Shown: positions 53,201 to 63,815, counted from the stretch's first letter. The stretch is DNA of 64,000 nt from Poecilobothrus nobilitatus (GCA_947095535.1 OX352772.1:34367445-34431444); one strand, 5' to 3'. Made by a program: numbers and translations. The notes: generated by a model not told the origin, from the sequence alone.

Positions 53201-55157
53201 AAAAAAGGAATATAAAATAACTTGAAATATATGCTTTATCTATTAAATAATTTACTTTATCTATTAAATAAATTTTACGTTTTTCCTATTAAATAATTTA
53301 TTGTTTCGTCAGAAGAACATTCAGTGTTAATAAATTTATTTATCACAGACTTCTTAAGTGATGAAAAATACAGCGAGAGATGACTTCTTTCGTAAAACCG
53401 TTATTATAATTTTTTTTTGCTAAGTAAGACTAAGGATTTAAAATTGGATGTTTTTTTTAGCACAAAGGGTCTCCATTTTAGAATATATTATCCAACTTTT
53501 AGATTGCTTCTTCTTGCGCATAGGAATTAAAGGAATATTAGGAATATTCTATCTCCATTAATAATAATTATTTGTCAGTTAGAAACCTCCTTTAGGTTAT
53601 TTCTAAAAACTTTCATGGACTTACTATATCTAATGCAATGAGATCAATTCTTCTGTAGTAACAAGTCACATTCATTTTTCAACAATATCATTAAAATCTT
53701 AACAAATAAACGATAACATTAAAGCCAAGGATTCTCTAAAAATTTTGACATTATTGAAATGGTAGTTCATTTCTTAATTTTCTTTTTTTTTTATATAAAT
53801 TTCTAAAAAATCTTTACAGAATCATCACGTAATTTTTCAATAAATACACGTGACTCAAATGGTATATTAGAAAATCATTTATTTTTGGGACACGATAAAT
53901 TGGAATGTCTTGCAAATGGTTTCCGTATAAATGATACAACTGGTAAAAATTTATTTTCTGTTAATCGTAATGAAGTTATAATTGGTGCCCATCATTTACG
54001 TATTGATGGTGAAGGTGGTGTTACATTTCGTGAATCAGTACAAACACCACATGTACGTGCTGAACCCAGTAGAGAATTGAGGTAAGTCAAGAATAACAAA
54101 TATTAAAAATTTAAAAGAAAAAAAAAATATTTCTATAGTTAAGGATATATTAATAATATGTAGTATTATATAATTTAGAATTTGCAAGGATAAATTAAAT
54201 TAACGAAAATTTGGAACACCGTATGTGTCACTTCAATGTAATCATAATTGACCATTGCATGTAACATATGAATGTCTTACTTAAATGTTAGATCGAATCT
54301 AAAAAAAAACAAAAAAAGATAAGATACTCTCTATTGGAATAGTTTAACTCATTCTTTCTGTAAATGAAAATATTAACATAATTTAAAATGAATTTTAGAA
54401 GCCGAAACTTTCTTTTAGGTTTATTCCCCTGTCATATAAATTTTAAAAGGAAATTTCACAGCTTTTCTTTTCCAGGTGTAGCTGTAAATGTTGTAAGCGG
54501 TAGTTTTTCTTACGACGTTGTGTATAGGATTCAAAACCCAAATACCTCTGTGTTTTCAGCGTATTTTATTCGATCTTATCTTGCCCACTAGACCACCGAG
54601 CCCTTTTTCTCTTCCTTATTTTTTTATTAAAAACATTTTTGCAATTTATCTTTAATTATTATTATTTTATATCTTTTTTATTTTATTTCTTTTTCATATT
54701 TTAAATAGACTTGAATCACCGACACGTCAATTAGAAATGAATGCTGCAAAAGATATAAATTTACAATCACGTGCTGGAGGAATTGATATTAGTGCACTAG
54801 ATGATTTAAAACTAAGTTCAATTGAGGGTAGTGTAAGTCCTAAAAAAAACAAAATAAATCAATTTATTATTATTGTTTTCTTTTTTTCTCCCTTGTTTTT
54901 TATTTTCTCTATTTTTTCTCCCTTTTTCTGATTTTCATTTTTATTCGAAATGAAAAACTTATATACAGATACGACTGGAATCATCGAAAATCTTTTTACC
55001 AAATTTAAAACCAGTCAAATTATTAACAAGTGGTAATACGAATTTTCATGAAAATTTTGATAAAGTCACCCAATTATGTGCTTGTTCAAATGGTAAATTA
55101 TTTTTAGCATCACCAAAAGGTCATTGTTCAGATGATGAAGGTACAATATGCAGATGA
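44209..55157 (+). CDS. Scgdelta: Delta/gamma-sarcoglycan, six exons visible, N-terminus possibly incomplete
   Basis: Single-pass type II membrane protein of the sarcoglycan subcomplex, which in animals stabilises the dystrophin-glycoprotein complex at the muscle membrane. Joining 44209-44279, 45577-46546, 48376-48496, 53820-54081, 54709-54832 and 54969-55157 gives one open frame with GT-AG introns and stop TGA at 55155-55157. Counting from the Met at 45851 the protein is 463 residues: an N/S/Q-rich cytoplasmic region (1-190), the family signature [12 protein letters not shown] before one membrane helix (about 202-225), WILKVMEF, the GMGQLKI juxtamembrane motif, N-glycosylation sequons near 277 and 310, the ESPTR-like [12 protein letters not shown] stretch, and a C-terminal cluster ([10 protein letters not shown] ... 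C ... C) like that of vertebrate SGCD/SGCG. The N-terminus is much longer than the ~35 cytoplasmic residues of vertebrate delta-sarcoglycan. The frame is open upstream of this Met through the first exon, so the true start may lie further upstream. Family assignment is secure; delta versus gamma is not resolved, as insects carry one gene of this type. Confidence 0.93.
44280..45576 (+). other. Sarcoglycan intron A-B
   Basis: GT-AG intron of about 1.3 kb, AT-rich, with T runs at 44318-44340, 45180-45190 and 45380-45390 and A runs near 45103 and 45450. No other feature seen. Confidence 0.7.
45577..46546 (+). CDS. Scgdelta: Sarcoglycan exon B: low-complexity N-terminus and membrane anchor
   Basis: Acceptor AACTTAG at 45576 and donor GTATGT after TCATCG at 46546. 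The exon is open throughout in the anchor frame; the first in-frame Met is at 45851. It encodes Asn-rich runs (about residues 17-75), a run of about 15 Gln (46202-46246), a basic stretch, then GLYGWRKKC and a ~24-residue hydrophobic helix. The ~90 residues before the Met are also low complexity (H/N/Q, then S/T). An alternative acceptor TTCAG at 45594 would shift the frame relative to exon A, so the 45576 acceptor is preferred. Without exon A, the region before 45851 would be 5' UTR. Confidence 0.9.
46202..46246 (+). repeat. CAA/CAG polyglutamine tract in the sarcoglycan CDS
   Basis: Fifteen consecutive Gln codons, mixed CAA and CAG, in the cytoplasmic N-terminal region. Mixed codons suggest moderate rather than pure-repeat instability. 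Asn-codon (AAT/AAC) runs lie upstream at about 45940-46045. Confidence 0.95.
46547..48375 (+). other. Sarcoglycan intron B-C
   Basis: GT-AG intron of about 1.8 kb. It begins with short tandem GGGTTTATG / AATGAGCTGATGG duplications (46610-46680) and contains a diverged repeat copy at about 47000-47560. The rest is AT-rich and featureless. Confidence 0.85.
47000..47560 (+). repeat. Diverged repeat in intron B-C
   Basis: Shares AGCTGTCATACAACTCC, ATATATCTCGATACTTAATTAAG, CAGATATCTGAAATTTTGT and TTATGTTCGTGCG with the repeat at 38690-39250. Ends and age not determined. Confidence 0.55.
48376..48496 (+). CDS. Scgdelta: Sarcoglycan exon C: start of the ectodomain
   Basis: Acceptor TGTGTAG and donor GTGAGT. 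It encodes [20 protein letters not shown] and on to GQPITL, plus one base. This lines up with the vertebrate segment that follows the membrane helix (GMGNLRI...GLKLEG). Phase 0 at its start matches exon B, and phase 1 at its end matches exon D. Confidence 0.93.
49375..51118 (+). mobile_element. TAGCACATTT-family element with inverted ends and three 477-bp units
   Basis: Left end TTTTAGCACATTTCCAAAA; right end TTTTGGAAATGTGC then GCTTTTAAAA, an imperfect inverted match. A CCGT microsatellite lies just inside the left end (49418-49440). TTTACCGTTATGTG anchors fall at 49721, 50198 and 50675, exactly 477 bp apart, so the core is three tandem units. No coding frame, so it would need enzymes in trans. 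It is the uninterrupted counterpart of the host repeat at 7087-9235. Class (MITE-like or DINE-like) is open. Confidence 0.85.
51224..51237. repeat. Target-site duplication of intronic LINE, left
   Basis: CTAAAGTCTCGATT, repeated exactly at 52413-52426. It adjoins the poly-T that is the reverse complement of the LINE's A tail. Confidence 0.85.
51238..52412 (-). pseudogene. LINE copy in intron C-D, reverse orientation, same family as 1701-2757
   Basis: Read on the minus strand: [21 protein letters not shown], [38 protein letters not shown], then a degraded thumb/C-terminal part ending CEALCFLKK. Many stops. The 3' end (CCCTATGTT...GGGGAAAAAA on the minus strand) matches the 3' end of the LINE at 1701-2757. 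The copy is flanked by a perfect 14-bp duplication and is interrupted by another repeat at 51961-52146. It is antisense to the sarcoglycan gene. Confidence 0.85.
51961..52146 (+). repeat. Short interspersed repeat family X, copy 2, inside the LINE
   Basis: Matches the reverse complement of 22101-22325. The LINE reading resumes on either side of it, so it landed after the LINE. Flanked on the left by a T/C-rich run; no clear target duplication. Confidence 0.75.
52413..52426. repeat. Target-site duplication of intronic LINE, right
   Basis: CTAAAGTCTCGATT, identical to 51224-51237. Confidence 0.85.
53820..54081 (+). CDS. Scgdelta: Sarcoglycan exon D: core of the ectodomain
   Basis: Acceptor CTTTACAG and donor GTAAGT. 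It opens with [12 protein letters not shown], whose NFS sequon sits where vertebrate delta-sarcoglycan has ARNVTVN. It continues through [21 protein letters not shown] to [17 protein letters not shown], close to the vertebrate FSADNNEVVVGAERLRVLG and SIETPNVRADPFKELR. It ends in phase 2. Confidence 0.95.
54082..54708 (+). other. Sarcoglycan intron D-E, contains a SINE
   Basis: GT-AG intron of 627 nt whose central ~185 nt is a minus-strand tRNA-derived SINE (54419-54603). Confidence 0.9.
54419..54603 (-). mobile_element. tRNA-derived SINE, copy 4 (sarcoglycan intron D-E)
   Basis: Minus-strand member: head GGGCTCGGTGGTCTAGTGGG at 54603 reading left, B box decayed (GGTTTTGAATCC), tail with CCTTTTAAAATTTATATGACAGG. 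Confidence 0.8.
54709..54832 (+). CDS. Scgdelta: Sarcoglycan exon E
   Basis: Acceptor TTAAATAG and donor GTAAGT. It encodes [41 protein letters not shown], matching the conserved [23 protein letters not shown] region of vertebrate family members. The next exon follows after a short 136-nt intron. Confidence 0.94.
54969..55157 (+). CDS. Scgdelta: Sarcoglycan terminal exon F with cysteine cluster and stop
   Basis: Acceptor ATATACAG. It encodes [13 protein letters not shown], then [22 protein letters not shown], then [11 protein letters not shown] and TGA. Four cysteines in C-x-C ... C ... C spacing correspond to the disulfide-forming cluster at the C-terminus of the beta/delta/gamma/zeta-sarcoglycans. 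The 3' UTR beginning at 55158 is extremely A-rich and offers many AATAAA hexamers, so no single polyadenylation site can be picked. Confidence 0.95.
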   Translation: MRLESSKIFLPNLKPVKLLTSGNTNFHENFDKVTQLCACSNGKLFLASPKGHCSDDEGTICR

Positions 55158-55827
55158 TCAAAATTATAATAATAATTAAAATAATTTGAAAATAATTTAA
55201 ATTTAAATTTAGAAAAAAGCAAAAAAAAAAATAAACAAAATATTAATATAAAATTAAATAAAACCTATTGAAATAAAAAAAACAAATAAATTATATTAAT
55301 TAGATTTAAATTAGATTAGACTAGATTATCTAGATTAAAAACAAAAAAAAAAAACAGAATTTTCGACAAAAAAAAAATAATAACCAGACATCGATAAAAC
55401 GTGGTCTAAAAAAAAAAACAAACTAAATAAATTAAAAAAAAACACCTAAATTTAAATAAATAATATATTAATAAATTATGAAAAAAAAAAAAAATATTAT
55501 ATTTTAGTTTGTATAAAAATCAAATTATAGTTAAAATCAAATACAATGAATAAAACAAGAAAAATCAAAAAAAAAAAGAAATAAAAAAAAAATATACGCA
55601 ATAGGTGACGTGTCATAACTCTCAGTTTCAAACTTCTGAAACAAAAACAAGTCTTTTTATCTTATATACAAAACCGTATATGTATCTGTATGAAGATTTT
55701 TTAGAATTTCAATTATAGCTACAGCAGGAAACTCATTTAAAACTAGATTACTACACCATAATACCATAATGTACGACATTGGCTGTCAATAAATTTATAT
55801 TTTATAAGTACATTTTTTTTTTTTTTT
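55158..55827 (+). other. Sarcoglycan 3' UTR and 3' flank
   Basis: Starts right after TGA. Extremely A-rich with many AATAAA motifs (for example about 55240-55290 and 55430-55470); the transcript end is therefore unresolved. Confidence 0.6.
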
Positions 55828-56007
55828 AATGCATTTCTCTGCCACATAAATGTGGACAGGAAATTACATAGCCTTTCCTATTCAGGCGTGGCTGTAAATG
55901 TCGTAAGGAGGAATAACTATTACGACGTGTGTGGGATTCGAACCCACACTCCCTCGGTGTTTACAGCATATTTTATACGCTCTTACCCACTAGGCCACCG
56001 AGGCCCC
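55828..56007 (-). mobile_element. tRNA-derived SINE, copy 5 (best preserved)
   Basis: Reads leftward from GGGGCCTCGGTGGCCTAGTG (A box TGGCCTAGTGGG) through an intact B box GGTTCGAATCC and TCGTAATAG to the tail CCTGTCCACATTTATGTGGC, then AGAGAAATGCATTA followed by A's. Poly-T on the plus strand at 55813-55827 is its A tail. Confidence 0.9.
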
Positions 56008-56335
56008 AAATTAAATTTTTTTACATTTTAATTGATTAATAAATTAATCTGGCTAACTACAATAGATTTATTCTTTTTATTAGAACTTTCTTATCGTACC
56101 TTTAAAAAAAAAAAGGAGTTTCTTAATATTAGCTGTGTTCGTTTGATTCCGTTCAATGTCAGGATTTTATAAAATTCAAAAGAACGTTTCGGGTTAATGA
56201 AATGGATCAATTTTTTAAGTTGGAAAATCCTATCGATATATAAAAAACTAACGTTCTGATTTCAGTTTCAATTTGAAAAAAAAAAATATAATAAATATAA
56301 AAGAGTCTATACAATTTTTTTTTTTTTTGTTTTAG

Positions 56336-56545
56336 TTAATTCCCCTACCACACAAATGTGGCAAGGAAATTACATAGCCTTAACTTTTCAGGCGTGAAAT
56401 TACATAGCCTTAACTTTTCAGGCGTGTCTGTAAATATTGTAAGGGGGAGTTATATTCTTACGATGTGTGTGGAGTTCGAATCCACACTCCCTCAATGTTT
56501 ACAGCGTATTTTATACGCTCTTACGCACTAGGCCACGGAGGTCCC
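56336..56545 (-). mobile_element. tRNA-derived SINE, copy 6, with internal tandem duplication
   Basis: Head GGGACCTCCGTGGCCTAGTG at 56545 reading left and B box GGATTCGAACTCC. The tail has a roughly 27-bp tandem duplication (AAATTACATAGCCTTAAC twice, 56367-56423), so it is longer than its sisters. Confidence 0.85.
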
Positions 56546-57472
56546 AAAAATGTTTTAATTGTATAAACAAAAATAATATTTAAAAAAAAAAATAAAAAAT
56601 AGTGAATTTTATCAAATTTGTTTATTTACTTTTTGAATTTTTGAAAATGTCATTTATTCGATCAGAAAGTAATAACTATAGTAACAGTAACAACATTAAA
56701 AAAAAAAAAAACTATGAAAGAGCCACTTATAACATGGCGTAGCATTACTAAAATTCTTAAATCTCAATAAAATCCAGATAATCATATGAGTTTTGAGTTG
56801 TCATTTTATTTTCATATTAAACGGTTCAACTAGACCTTGAAACGAAGCAAAAGAACACAGCTATTATGTACGTAAATAAAATAAACATGCATATTATTTT
56901 AGGTGTTAAGCCTTTCATCTTTTAATTACAACTACAGTACGGTTCGGTTTTTAGATAAATAAGATTTTTAAATAAATAAATAAGAAGAACGTCCTCTTTT
57001 TTAAAAATTATAAATTTTATAAAATTATCGGGCTAAATACAATCGAGCTGCTTTATTTTTGTTTTTATTTTTATCACAAGTTTTTGTATTTATGTATGTA
57101 TATGTATATCCAATCAACAATAAATTATATATCTTCTTATAAAGATAGTTTCTTAATAATACATATATATGTACATAAATAAAGTAAACCTGCCAATATA
57201 TAACTTTAGGTGTTAAACCGTTCGTTTTAATTATAGCCGATAGCTACAACGAAGTGTAGTCCGTAAGATAGACCTTTTTCAAATTATAAATTTAAAATTA
57301 TAAGTTATAAATTTTTAATGAATTTTATAAAATACATATATTTTTTTTTCTGAAATTTAACGATTCATGTGGCTGAATTCAGTCGAAATGTTTAAATATT
57401 TTGTTAAAAAGAAATTGCTATATCGATTTTTTTTTTCCTTGCCACTCCTCAAAGGAGCATATAGGCCACCCA
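56546..57472. other. AT-rich intergenic DNA
   Basis: Two loosely similar ~300-bp stretches (56870-56950 and 57175-57250) share AATAAAATAAAC ... AGGTGTTAA. No gene. Confidence 0.45.
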
Positions 57473-57555
57473 CTAGGTCATTTATTCATATTTGACTAAG
57501 TTTCAGTTTCTGAAATGATTAATTTCACTAAGCTGTTGATTACTCGGCTGTAGCT
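57473..57555 (+). repeat. Short repeat family Z, copy 2
   Basis: Reverse-complement partner of 25858-25938. The neighbouring GCCACTCCTCAAAGGAGC (57440-57458) contains a small inverted repeat that may belong to it. Confidence 0.65.
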
Positions 57556-57823
57556 ATTGTACAAGACTATAGCCACATTTTTTTTTCTACGCCATCTATT
57601 ATCTTATAAAAGAGTTAGGGTTTTTTATTATTTCATTATATATCTATTATATTATATTAATTATAATTTATAGAATATATATTATATTAATTATATTTAT
57701 AGAATATATATAAATATATATATATATATATTTATATATTTTTTTTAATTTAATTATATTTTACTAATTATATATTATAGGAAAAATCTATATTATTTTG
57801 TTAATCTATATGACCCAACCGGG

Positions 57824-57897
57824 GTTTGAATCGGAGACCTTTCGTATGAAATGCCGGTGTCTTAACAACTACACCATTGACTGATATTGATAACATG
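57824..57897 (-). pseudogene. tRNA-like sequence, probable tRNA pseudogene or SINE head
   Basis: Minus strand reads TCAATGGTGTAGTTGTTAAG (A-box-like), GACACCGGCATTTCATACG, then GGTCTCCGATTCAAACCCCGG (B box GATTCAAACC). The acceptor ends do not pair and no good 5-bp anticodon stem around a 7-nt loop can be drawn, so it does not look like a working tRNA. It differs from the SINE family above. Confidence 0.5.
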
Positions 57898-59573
57898 TAC
57901 AGTTAATTACATGAATGGATTGCAATATACTACCGCTAACAAGAACTTTCTTTTGAAATACATACATACAAACAAATACCGAATCATTTTAATTTAAACC
58001 ATAAACAAAATAAAAATGGAGAGGTTCGATTTCGAAAATATTTTTATAAAAAATATTTCAAAAAAAAAAAAAAAAACAAAAACGATAAATAAAATAATAG
58101 GTAAGTTCTAATAACCAGAAATTTTATAAAGTCTATATCTAAAGGTTTTTCTCATTCTTGATTTTTTTTATAATTTTGAAATAGGATTTATTTTACTTCT
58201 GTCATTTGTGACGTGTTCTGAATTTTAGTTTTTAGATAGAATTTTTAAAAGAATTTTATTAAATTTTGTATCAAATAATTAAAAATTTTATTTTTTACTA
58301 TATTTTATTTTTTTTTTTTTTATGAAAAGATAATTTAAAGGAACGATATCGATTTTGTAAATAAAAATATATTAAAATTAATATAGATATTTTAACAGTA
58401 CTAGTCATCTCTCAGCTGATTTAAAGGAGTTTTAACTTTGGGAGTTATGACACATCAATAAAAAATATATAATTCACGTTTTTTTTTTAAATTAAATTTA
58501 GATTATTCTTTAATATTGAAAAATATTTTTTATAATACATAATGTATTAAATTTCAATTTTTTTTTTGTAAATTTATAAAACAAAAATTTCTTAATTAAA
58601 AATTTGATAATATTAATTTTATATGTTAAAATCTCAAATTTATTTAAAAATATCTAAATTTAAGAAAAAAGAAAATTGTTCTTTTTTTTTCCTTATTTTT
58701 ATATTTTACTTTGTATAAAAAAAAAGAAAATGTATTTAATAAATTGTTATATAGCAGTAAAATTTATAGGTAAATATAAATTAGTAAAAAACAAAAAAAA
58801 AAAAAATTAATATTAAAAAAAAATGCAAAAAAAAAATTATGATATTGTGTAGTGTTGAGCATAAATTTCATGTAAATAAACATAATTAGCAAATTATATC
58901 ATATTATATGGTAAAAGTATATACATATATACATACATATAATAATAATATTTTGAAATAAGATTGAATTAATTATGTATAATAGTTAAAAATTATTATT
59001 TATTTTATATCATACATAAATATACATATATTTATATACAATAATGTTGATTTTTTTTTTTATTTAGTTAAAATAAATATTGAACAAAGCTTACGGTAAA
59101 TATTTATAATAATGTGATTTGCAATAATAATCTGATAAAATAGTGAAAATTCAGCATATTTGTTTTGTTTTATATAAATACAGTGATTGTAGGGATCTTT
59201 AAAAAAAAAATGTTGTTAAATAACTTAGTATAAAAGTCTTTGGACATGATAATAGAAATACGTTCAAAGATTGACTGAGTGAACATAAAAAAATTACAGC
59301 GAAACGTCAAATAAATGATACTAAAATTATAATATTATATTTTTGACATTTTACTTGTCTTTAAAAAAACAGTATAATAATTCACAAGATAAAAAAATAT
59401 GAGGAAAGAGCAATTAAATTATTAAAAATAGCATTGAGTGTTAGTTTTGTCACAAAAACTGTACTTACTACTTATTATTTAAAAAGTGATATTACAAAAA
59501 AAAAAATACTCAACATATGCTCCAATAATGTTAGAATTACGCTTTTCATCCATTCAGTCCATCTTTGGACATT
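57898..59573. other. AT-rich intergenic DNA
   Basis: Homopolymer runs only; no gene or further repeat recognised. Confidence 0.5.
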
Positions 59574-59660
59574 TGCCCCTTACGACTTTTACAGCCACGC
59601 TTGAACAGGAAAGGCTGTGAAGTTTCCTGTCCACATTTATGTTGCCGAGAAATGCATTAA
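59574..59660 (+). mobile_element. tRNA-derived SINE, copy 7, tail only
   Basis: Only the 3' part of the family (CCCTTACGAC ... CCTGTCCACATTTATGTTGC ... GAAATGCATTAA); the tRNA-like head is missing, i.e. 5'-truncated. Confidence 0.8.
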
Positions 59661-59726
59661 GAAATATTCGACATGATATTTAGGGGCATTCATATATGTA
59701 GATATATATATATATATATTTTTTTT

Positions 59727-59907
59727 AATGCTCTTTCTCTGGCACATAAATGTGGACAGGGAATTACACAGTCTTTCCTGTTCAGGCGTGACTGTAAATG
59801 TCGTAAGGGGAAATAACTCTTACGACGTGTATGGAATTCGAACCTACACTACCTCGATGTTTACAGGGTATTTTATACGCTCTTACACACTAGGCCAGCG
59901 AGGCCCC
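59727..59907 (-). mobile_element. tRNA-derived SINE, copy 8
   Basis: Full-length minus-strand member; A box TGGCCTAGTGTGT, B box GGTTCGAATTCC. Its tail faces the tail of copy 7, 66 bp away, next to a (TA)n tract at 59701-59719. Confidence 0.87.
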
Positions 59908-62900
59908 TGTAGGTATATATAATGATTTTATATATCCGCAAAATCTAAAAAAAATAATAAAAATATTTAAATATTTAAATTTCAAAGAAATTAACAGATA
60001 ATTAAAATACAATTAAAAACTTTTAAAAGTTTAAATTACTTTTAAAACTTTTCAAATAATAAATAGGTATCTTCAGTTAACGAACTGATAAAGAAATACT
60101 AGTAAAATAGTAATATTTTCTATTATTTAATTTTACGAAAAATTTTAAACCTTTTAACAACTATGTCATTTCTATAATATATTATGTAAAAATGAAATGA
60201 TATTTCTTTTATATTATTTCTATGATCGTGTCGAACCACCTTAAAATATAAAAAATTTTAAAGATATTTTTATCAGATAATATGAGTATTTTTGCATTAT
60301 TATTATTATGTTTAATCAGTAAACCTGCCATAACTGCCCACCATTACAGCTACAGTTATACTTCAGATAATTAAATACCGTTTTAGGTTTATTAAATGGT
60401 TTTGTAAATGAAATTAAACCTTTTAATGGGATCGTTTAAGTTGTGCGAAAAAGACGTAAAATATAATTATATGTGTTTACAATTTTCTACTTTAGAACCT
60501 GTTATAAATACATATATACATATTTTTTTTTTATAATTTAATATAGGTAGTTAATTAAATTTTAAAGCATTCTTTAGACGTAGTTAATTAAATTTTTAAG
60601 CATTCTTTAGACGCAATCAATTTTTTTCTATTATTCATCATTATGTATTTTAAGGTAATATTAATGTAAAGGTAATGTAAAGGTAATTTAATTTATGACC
60701 CTTAAAAATTGTTTTCATTTTCAAAAAAGAAAAACAGACTTTATATTAATTAAGTAAAGCTTAAAAACTTTAGATACTTTACGATAAATGTATAAATATT
60801 ATTTTCAATTCTATATAAATAATATAAAACATAAATGTATTTAATAATGTATAAATTAACAGACAATTTTTTATCAATTAAATTTTCTTTTTTTTTTTTT
60901 ACAATTTCAGTGTTGTTATATTTTTATTATTTATTTATTTATAATCATTAATTCCATACAAAATACTTATTCACTTAATATGTCCTAAAGTAAACAATTT
61001 ACCTCAAAATCCTTTATAAATTATCTCTATAATAAATCCCTTCAATATGTAAAAATTAAATAAAAATTATTATGTATTGAACATCAAACATATTCCAATA
61101 TTTACCGTAACTTACAAATTATATATACATATACATATAATATATATGAGTATGGTATATAATATTATTATTTAAATAAAATCTAGGATTAAAAGAAATA
61201 TTATTTAAACAAACAAGAAAACAAAAAAAAAACCAAAAAAAAAAAAAGAAACATAAACAAAAAAAAAAAAAAAAAAGTCGCGAAAAAAAAAAAACAAAAA
61301 ATATTATACTACATAATTAAATACTTTTACTGTAATTATACATTCATAAAAATGTGAAAAGCTAAGTGAAATAAATCAATAAATTATTCATTAACAACAA
61401 AATATTTATATATATACATATATACATATATAATATTATATGCAAAAATAAATAAATATATTATACAAACATATAAATAAAAAAACAAAAATATTTAAAA
61501 ATATATAAAATAAAAAATAAACAAATTGAAATATTTATTCAGAACAACAACAAAAAAGAGAAAAACAAAAAAAATAACATAAAACGTAAAAGTAAATATT
61601 GGAGGCCTATATTAGAGTTATAATAACAAATAAATAAACCTATATTACAAAAAAACAAAAACAAAAAAAAACAAAAAAAAATAGTATTACAGTAACAGAA
61701 AAAAACAAAAAAAAAAAAACAAATATGAATTTATATATGAGAAAAAAAGAAAAAAAAAAACAACAAAACAAAAAACAAGAATAAAATGAAAAAAGTAAAA
61801 TAAAAATAATCACCGCGTAAACATTATAAATAATTCAACACGTTCAATATTAAATAAATAAAACAAAAAAAAACAAAAAAAAAAATAACAAAATACAAAA
61901 ATAGGGATTATTATAGTATCCTGACAGGAATATATTTGTAAATTTATCTAAATTACAATGTATTTATCACTTATTATTCTATTATTATTATTTTTTTTTT
62001 TTTTTTGTTTATTTTTATTTTTTATATTTTGTGTAAATTAAATGATAATTAAATTTAATTATAGATATGAAAACTGGGAAGTGTTTTATAAGAGGAATAA
62101 AATTCATTTCAAAAAAAAAAAAAGTGTTTGAAATTTAGAAAAAGATAAATTATATTTTTTATTTAAAAATATTTTATATATTTAATAGAATTAAAAGATT
62201 TTATAAAATTTTTAAAATATACCTAGGTAAATTATCTTCACATATCGAAAAAATAAAAAACCAATTTAAATCAGTTACTTTATAAAAAAAAATTTACCGT
62301 TCGTTATATATGAAATAAAAAAAAGGAAATTTATCCTTTCCAACAATATTAATACATAGATAATAAATGTGATTTTGGAAATTTAGATTTAAAATCAAAA
62401 GTTTGGTATGTTAGAATCTGTATTTAATTAATTTTTTAACCTGGAAAAGAAAATACGGGGCTCCCGTGCCACTTAAATCGAACGGATTTTTTTCTCTTAT
62501 TTCATTCTTAATTAATTACCATATTCTTCTAAATATGTTTTTTGTTTTTCTTTTATATGACGATATGGGTATATGTTTAATGTGTATTTGTAAGTTTGAA
62601 AGTTATTGATATAAACTTTTTATACGAAGTCGTAGGATGACACTTTTGTCATTTTTTTATGTGGCACAAGAAGTAAGTTAATTTAAATTATTTTAAATTG
62701 TTAATTCCAAAACAAAAAAAAAAAAAACAAATAATAAATAAATAAAGGAATAAAGGAATTAATAAGAAATTGCAAAATTTTTAAAAGTAATCCTCCATAA
62801 TTTTCTATCCTCTTACGAAACACTTTTAATATTATTAACACCTTTAATAAAACACCAATTATTATTTATTATATTTTAAAAATATTTTATATAAATTTCA

Positions 62901-63814
62901 ATTATAATTTATAATTATAATATTTATTTTCCTGATGTAATTGTAAAAATAGAATAACAAAAAAGAAATCAATCGAATCACAGCACACAAAAAAAAAAAA
63001 AAACTTTTCTTTATTTTTTTTTTTTTTTTAATTTTTAACATCTTTGCATAGCGCCTGAAAGTATGCATATAAAAAAAAAAAATAAAGGAATTTTGAGTGT
63101 TGTTATCCGAATGAGATAATAAATTACGCCCAAATATTAAGCAAAAAAGAAAAAAAAATTTAAAAAAATTAATTTATTTAATTAATAACAATTTAATTTT
63201 GTTTTTCGTTTTTTTTTTTTTTTTTTTTTGAATTAAGTATAAAAATTAAAAAAAAAAATAAATAAAAGAAAATAATATTTATATAAAAAAAAAATTTAAT
63301 AACCCGGCAAAGCTTTATTAAATAAATTTCATGTAAAGAAAAATTAAAAGAATTTTCAAGTATTGTTGTATATATACAAAATAAATTGATTATAAAATAG
63401 TTTCTAAAGCGTTCTCTATAAATATATATATACGTTTATAACCGTCATTAGAGTTTTTTTTTATTATATGGAGATTAATAATATAGAGGGTAATAAAATC
63501 AATTTAATAAATTTTATAGTATATGTATTACGAACGAACTATATCAATACTTACTTAGAACAGTGAGATTAATATTTAGAAAAAAAAAATTTTTTTTTTT
63601 CTGTTATTAATTACTTTAAAAGAAAAACTTTTTAATTTCAATCTTAATTCAATTTACAACAATACTAGAAAATTCTTATAAAAAAAAAAAAACAATGATA
63701 GTGTAAAAAAAAAAATATAATATAAATATTTATATAAAATACATATCAAATTGACGAAGAAAAAAAAAAAAAAAATTTAAATAAAATTATTATTAAAATT
63801 ATAAAGAAAATATA
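59908..63814. other. AT-rich intergenic DNA with long A-dominated tracts
   Basis: A short direct duplication TAGTTAATTAAATTTT...AAGCATTCTTTAGACG is present at 60548-60614. 61190-61900 is overwhelmingly A on the plus strand, with single C/G interruptions (AAAAACAAAAAA pattern). No gene. Confidence 0.6.
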
Positions 63815-63815
63815 T

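Larger units (their letters stand above)
48497..53819 (+). other. Sarcoglycan intron C-D, enlarged by transposable elements
   Basis: GT-AG intron of 5.3 kb. About 2.9 kb of it is accounted for by the inverted-repeat element at 49375-51118 and the reverse-oriented LINE at 51238-52412. The remaining DNA is AT-rich with no recognisable feature. Confidence 0.9.

Noticed and set aside
57824..57897. Functional tRNA-Met reading (CAT in the loop region)
   Set aside because: Acceptor arms do not pair and no proper anticodon stem forms; kept only as tRNA-like pseudogene.
59728..59922. 64-codon frame similar to frames at 54388 and 20243
   Set aside because: These are antisense readings of the tRNA-derived SINE; the shared VVNVVRGNNSYDV-like peptide comes from SINE tail DNA.
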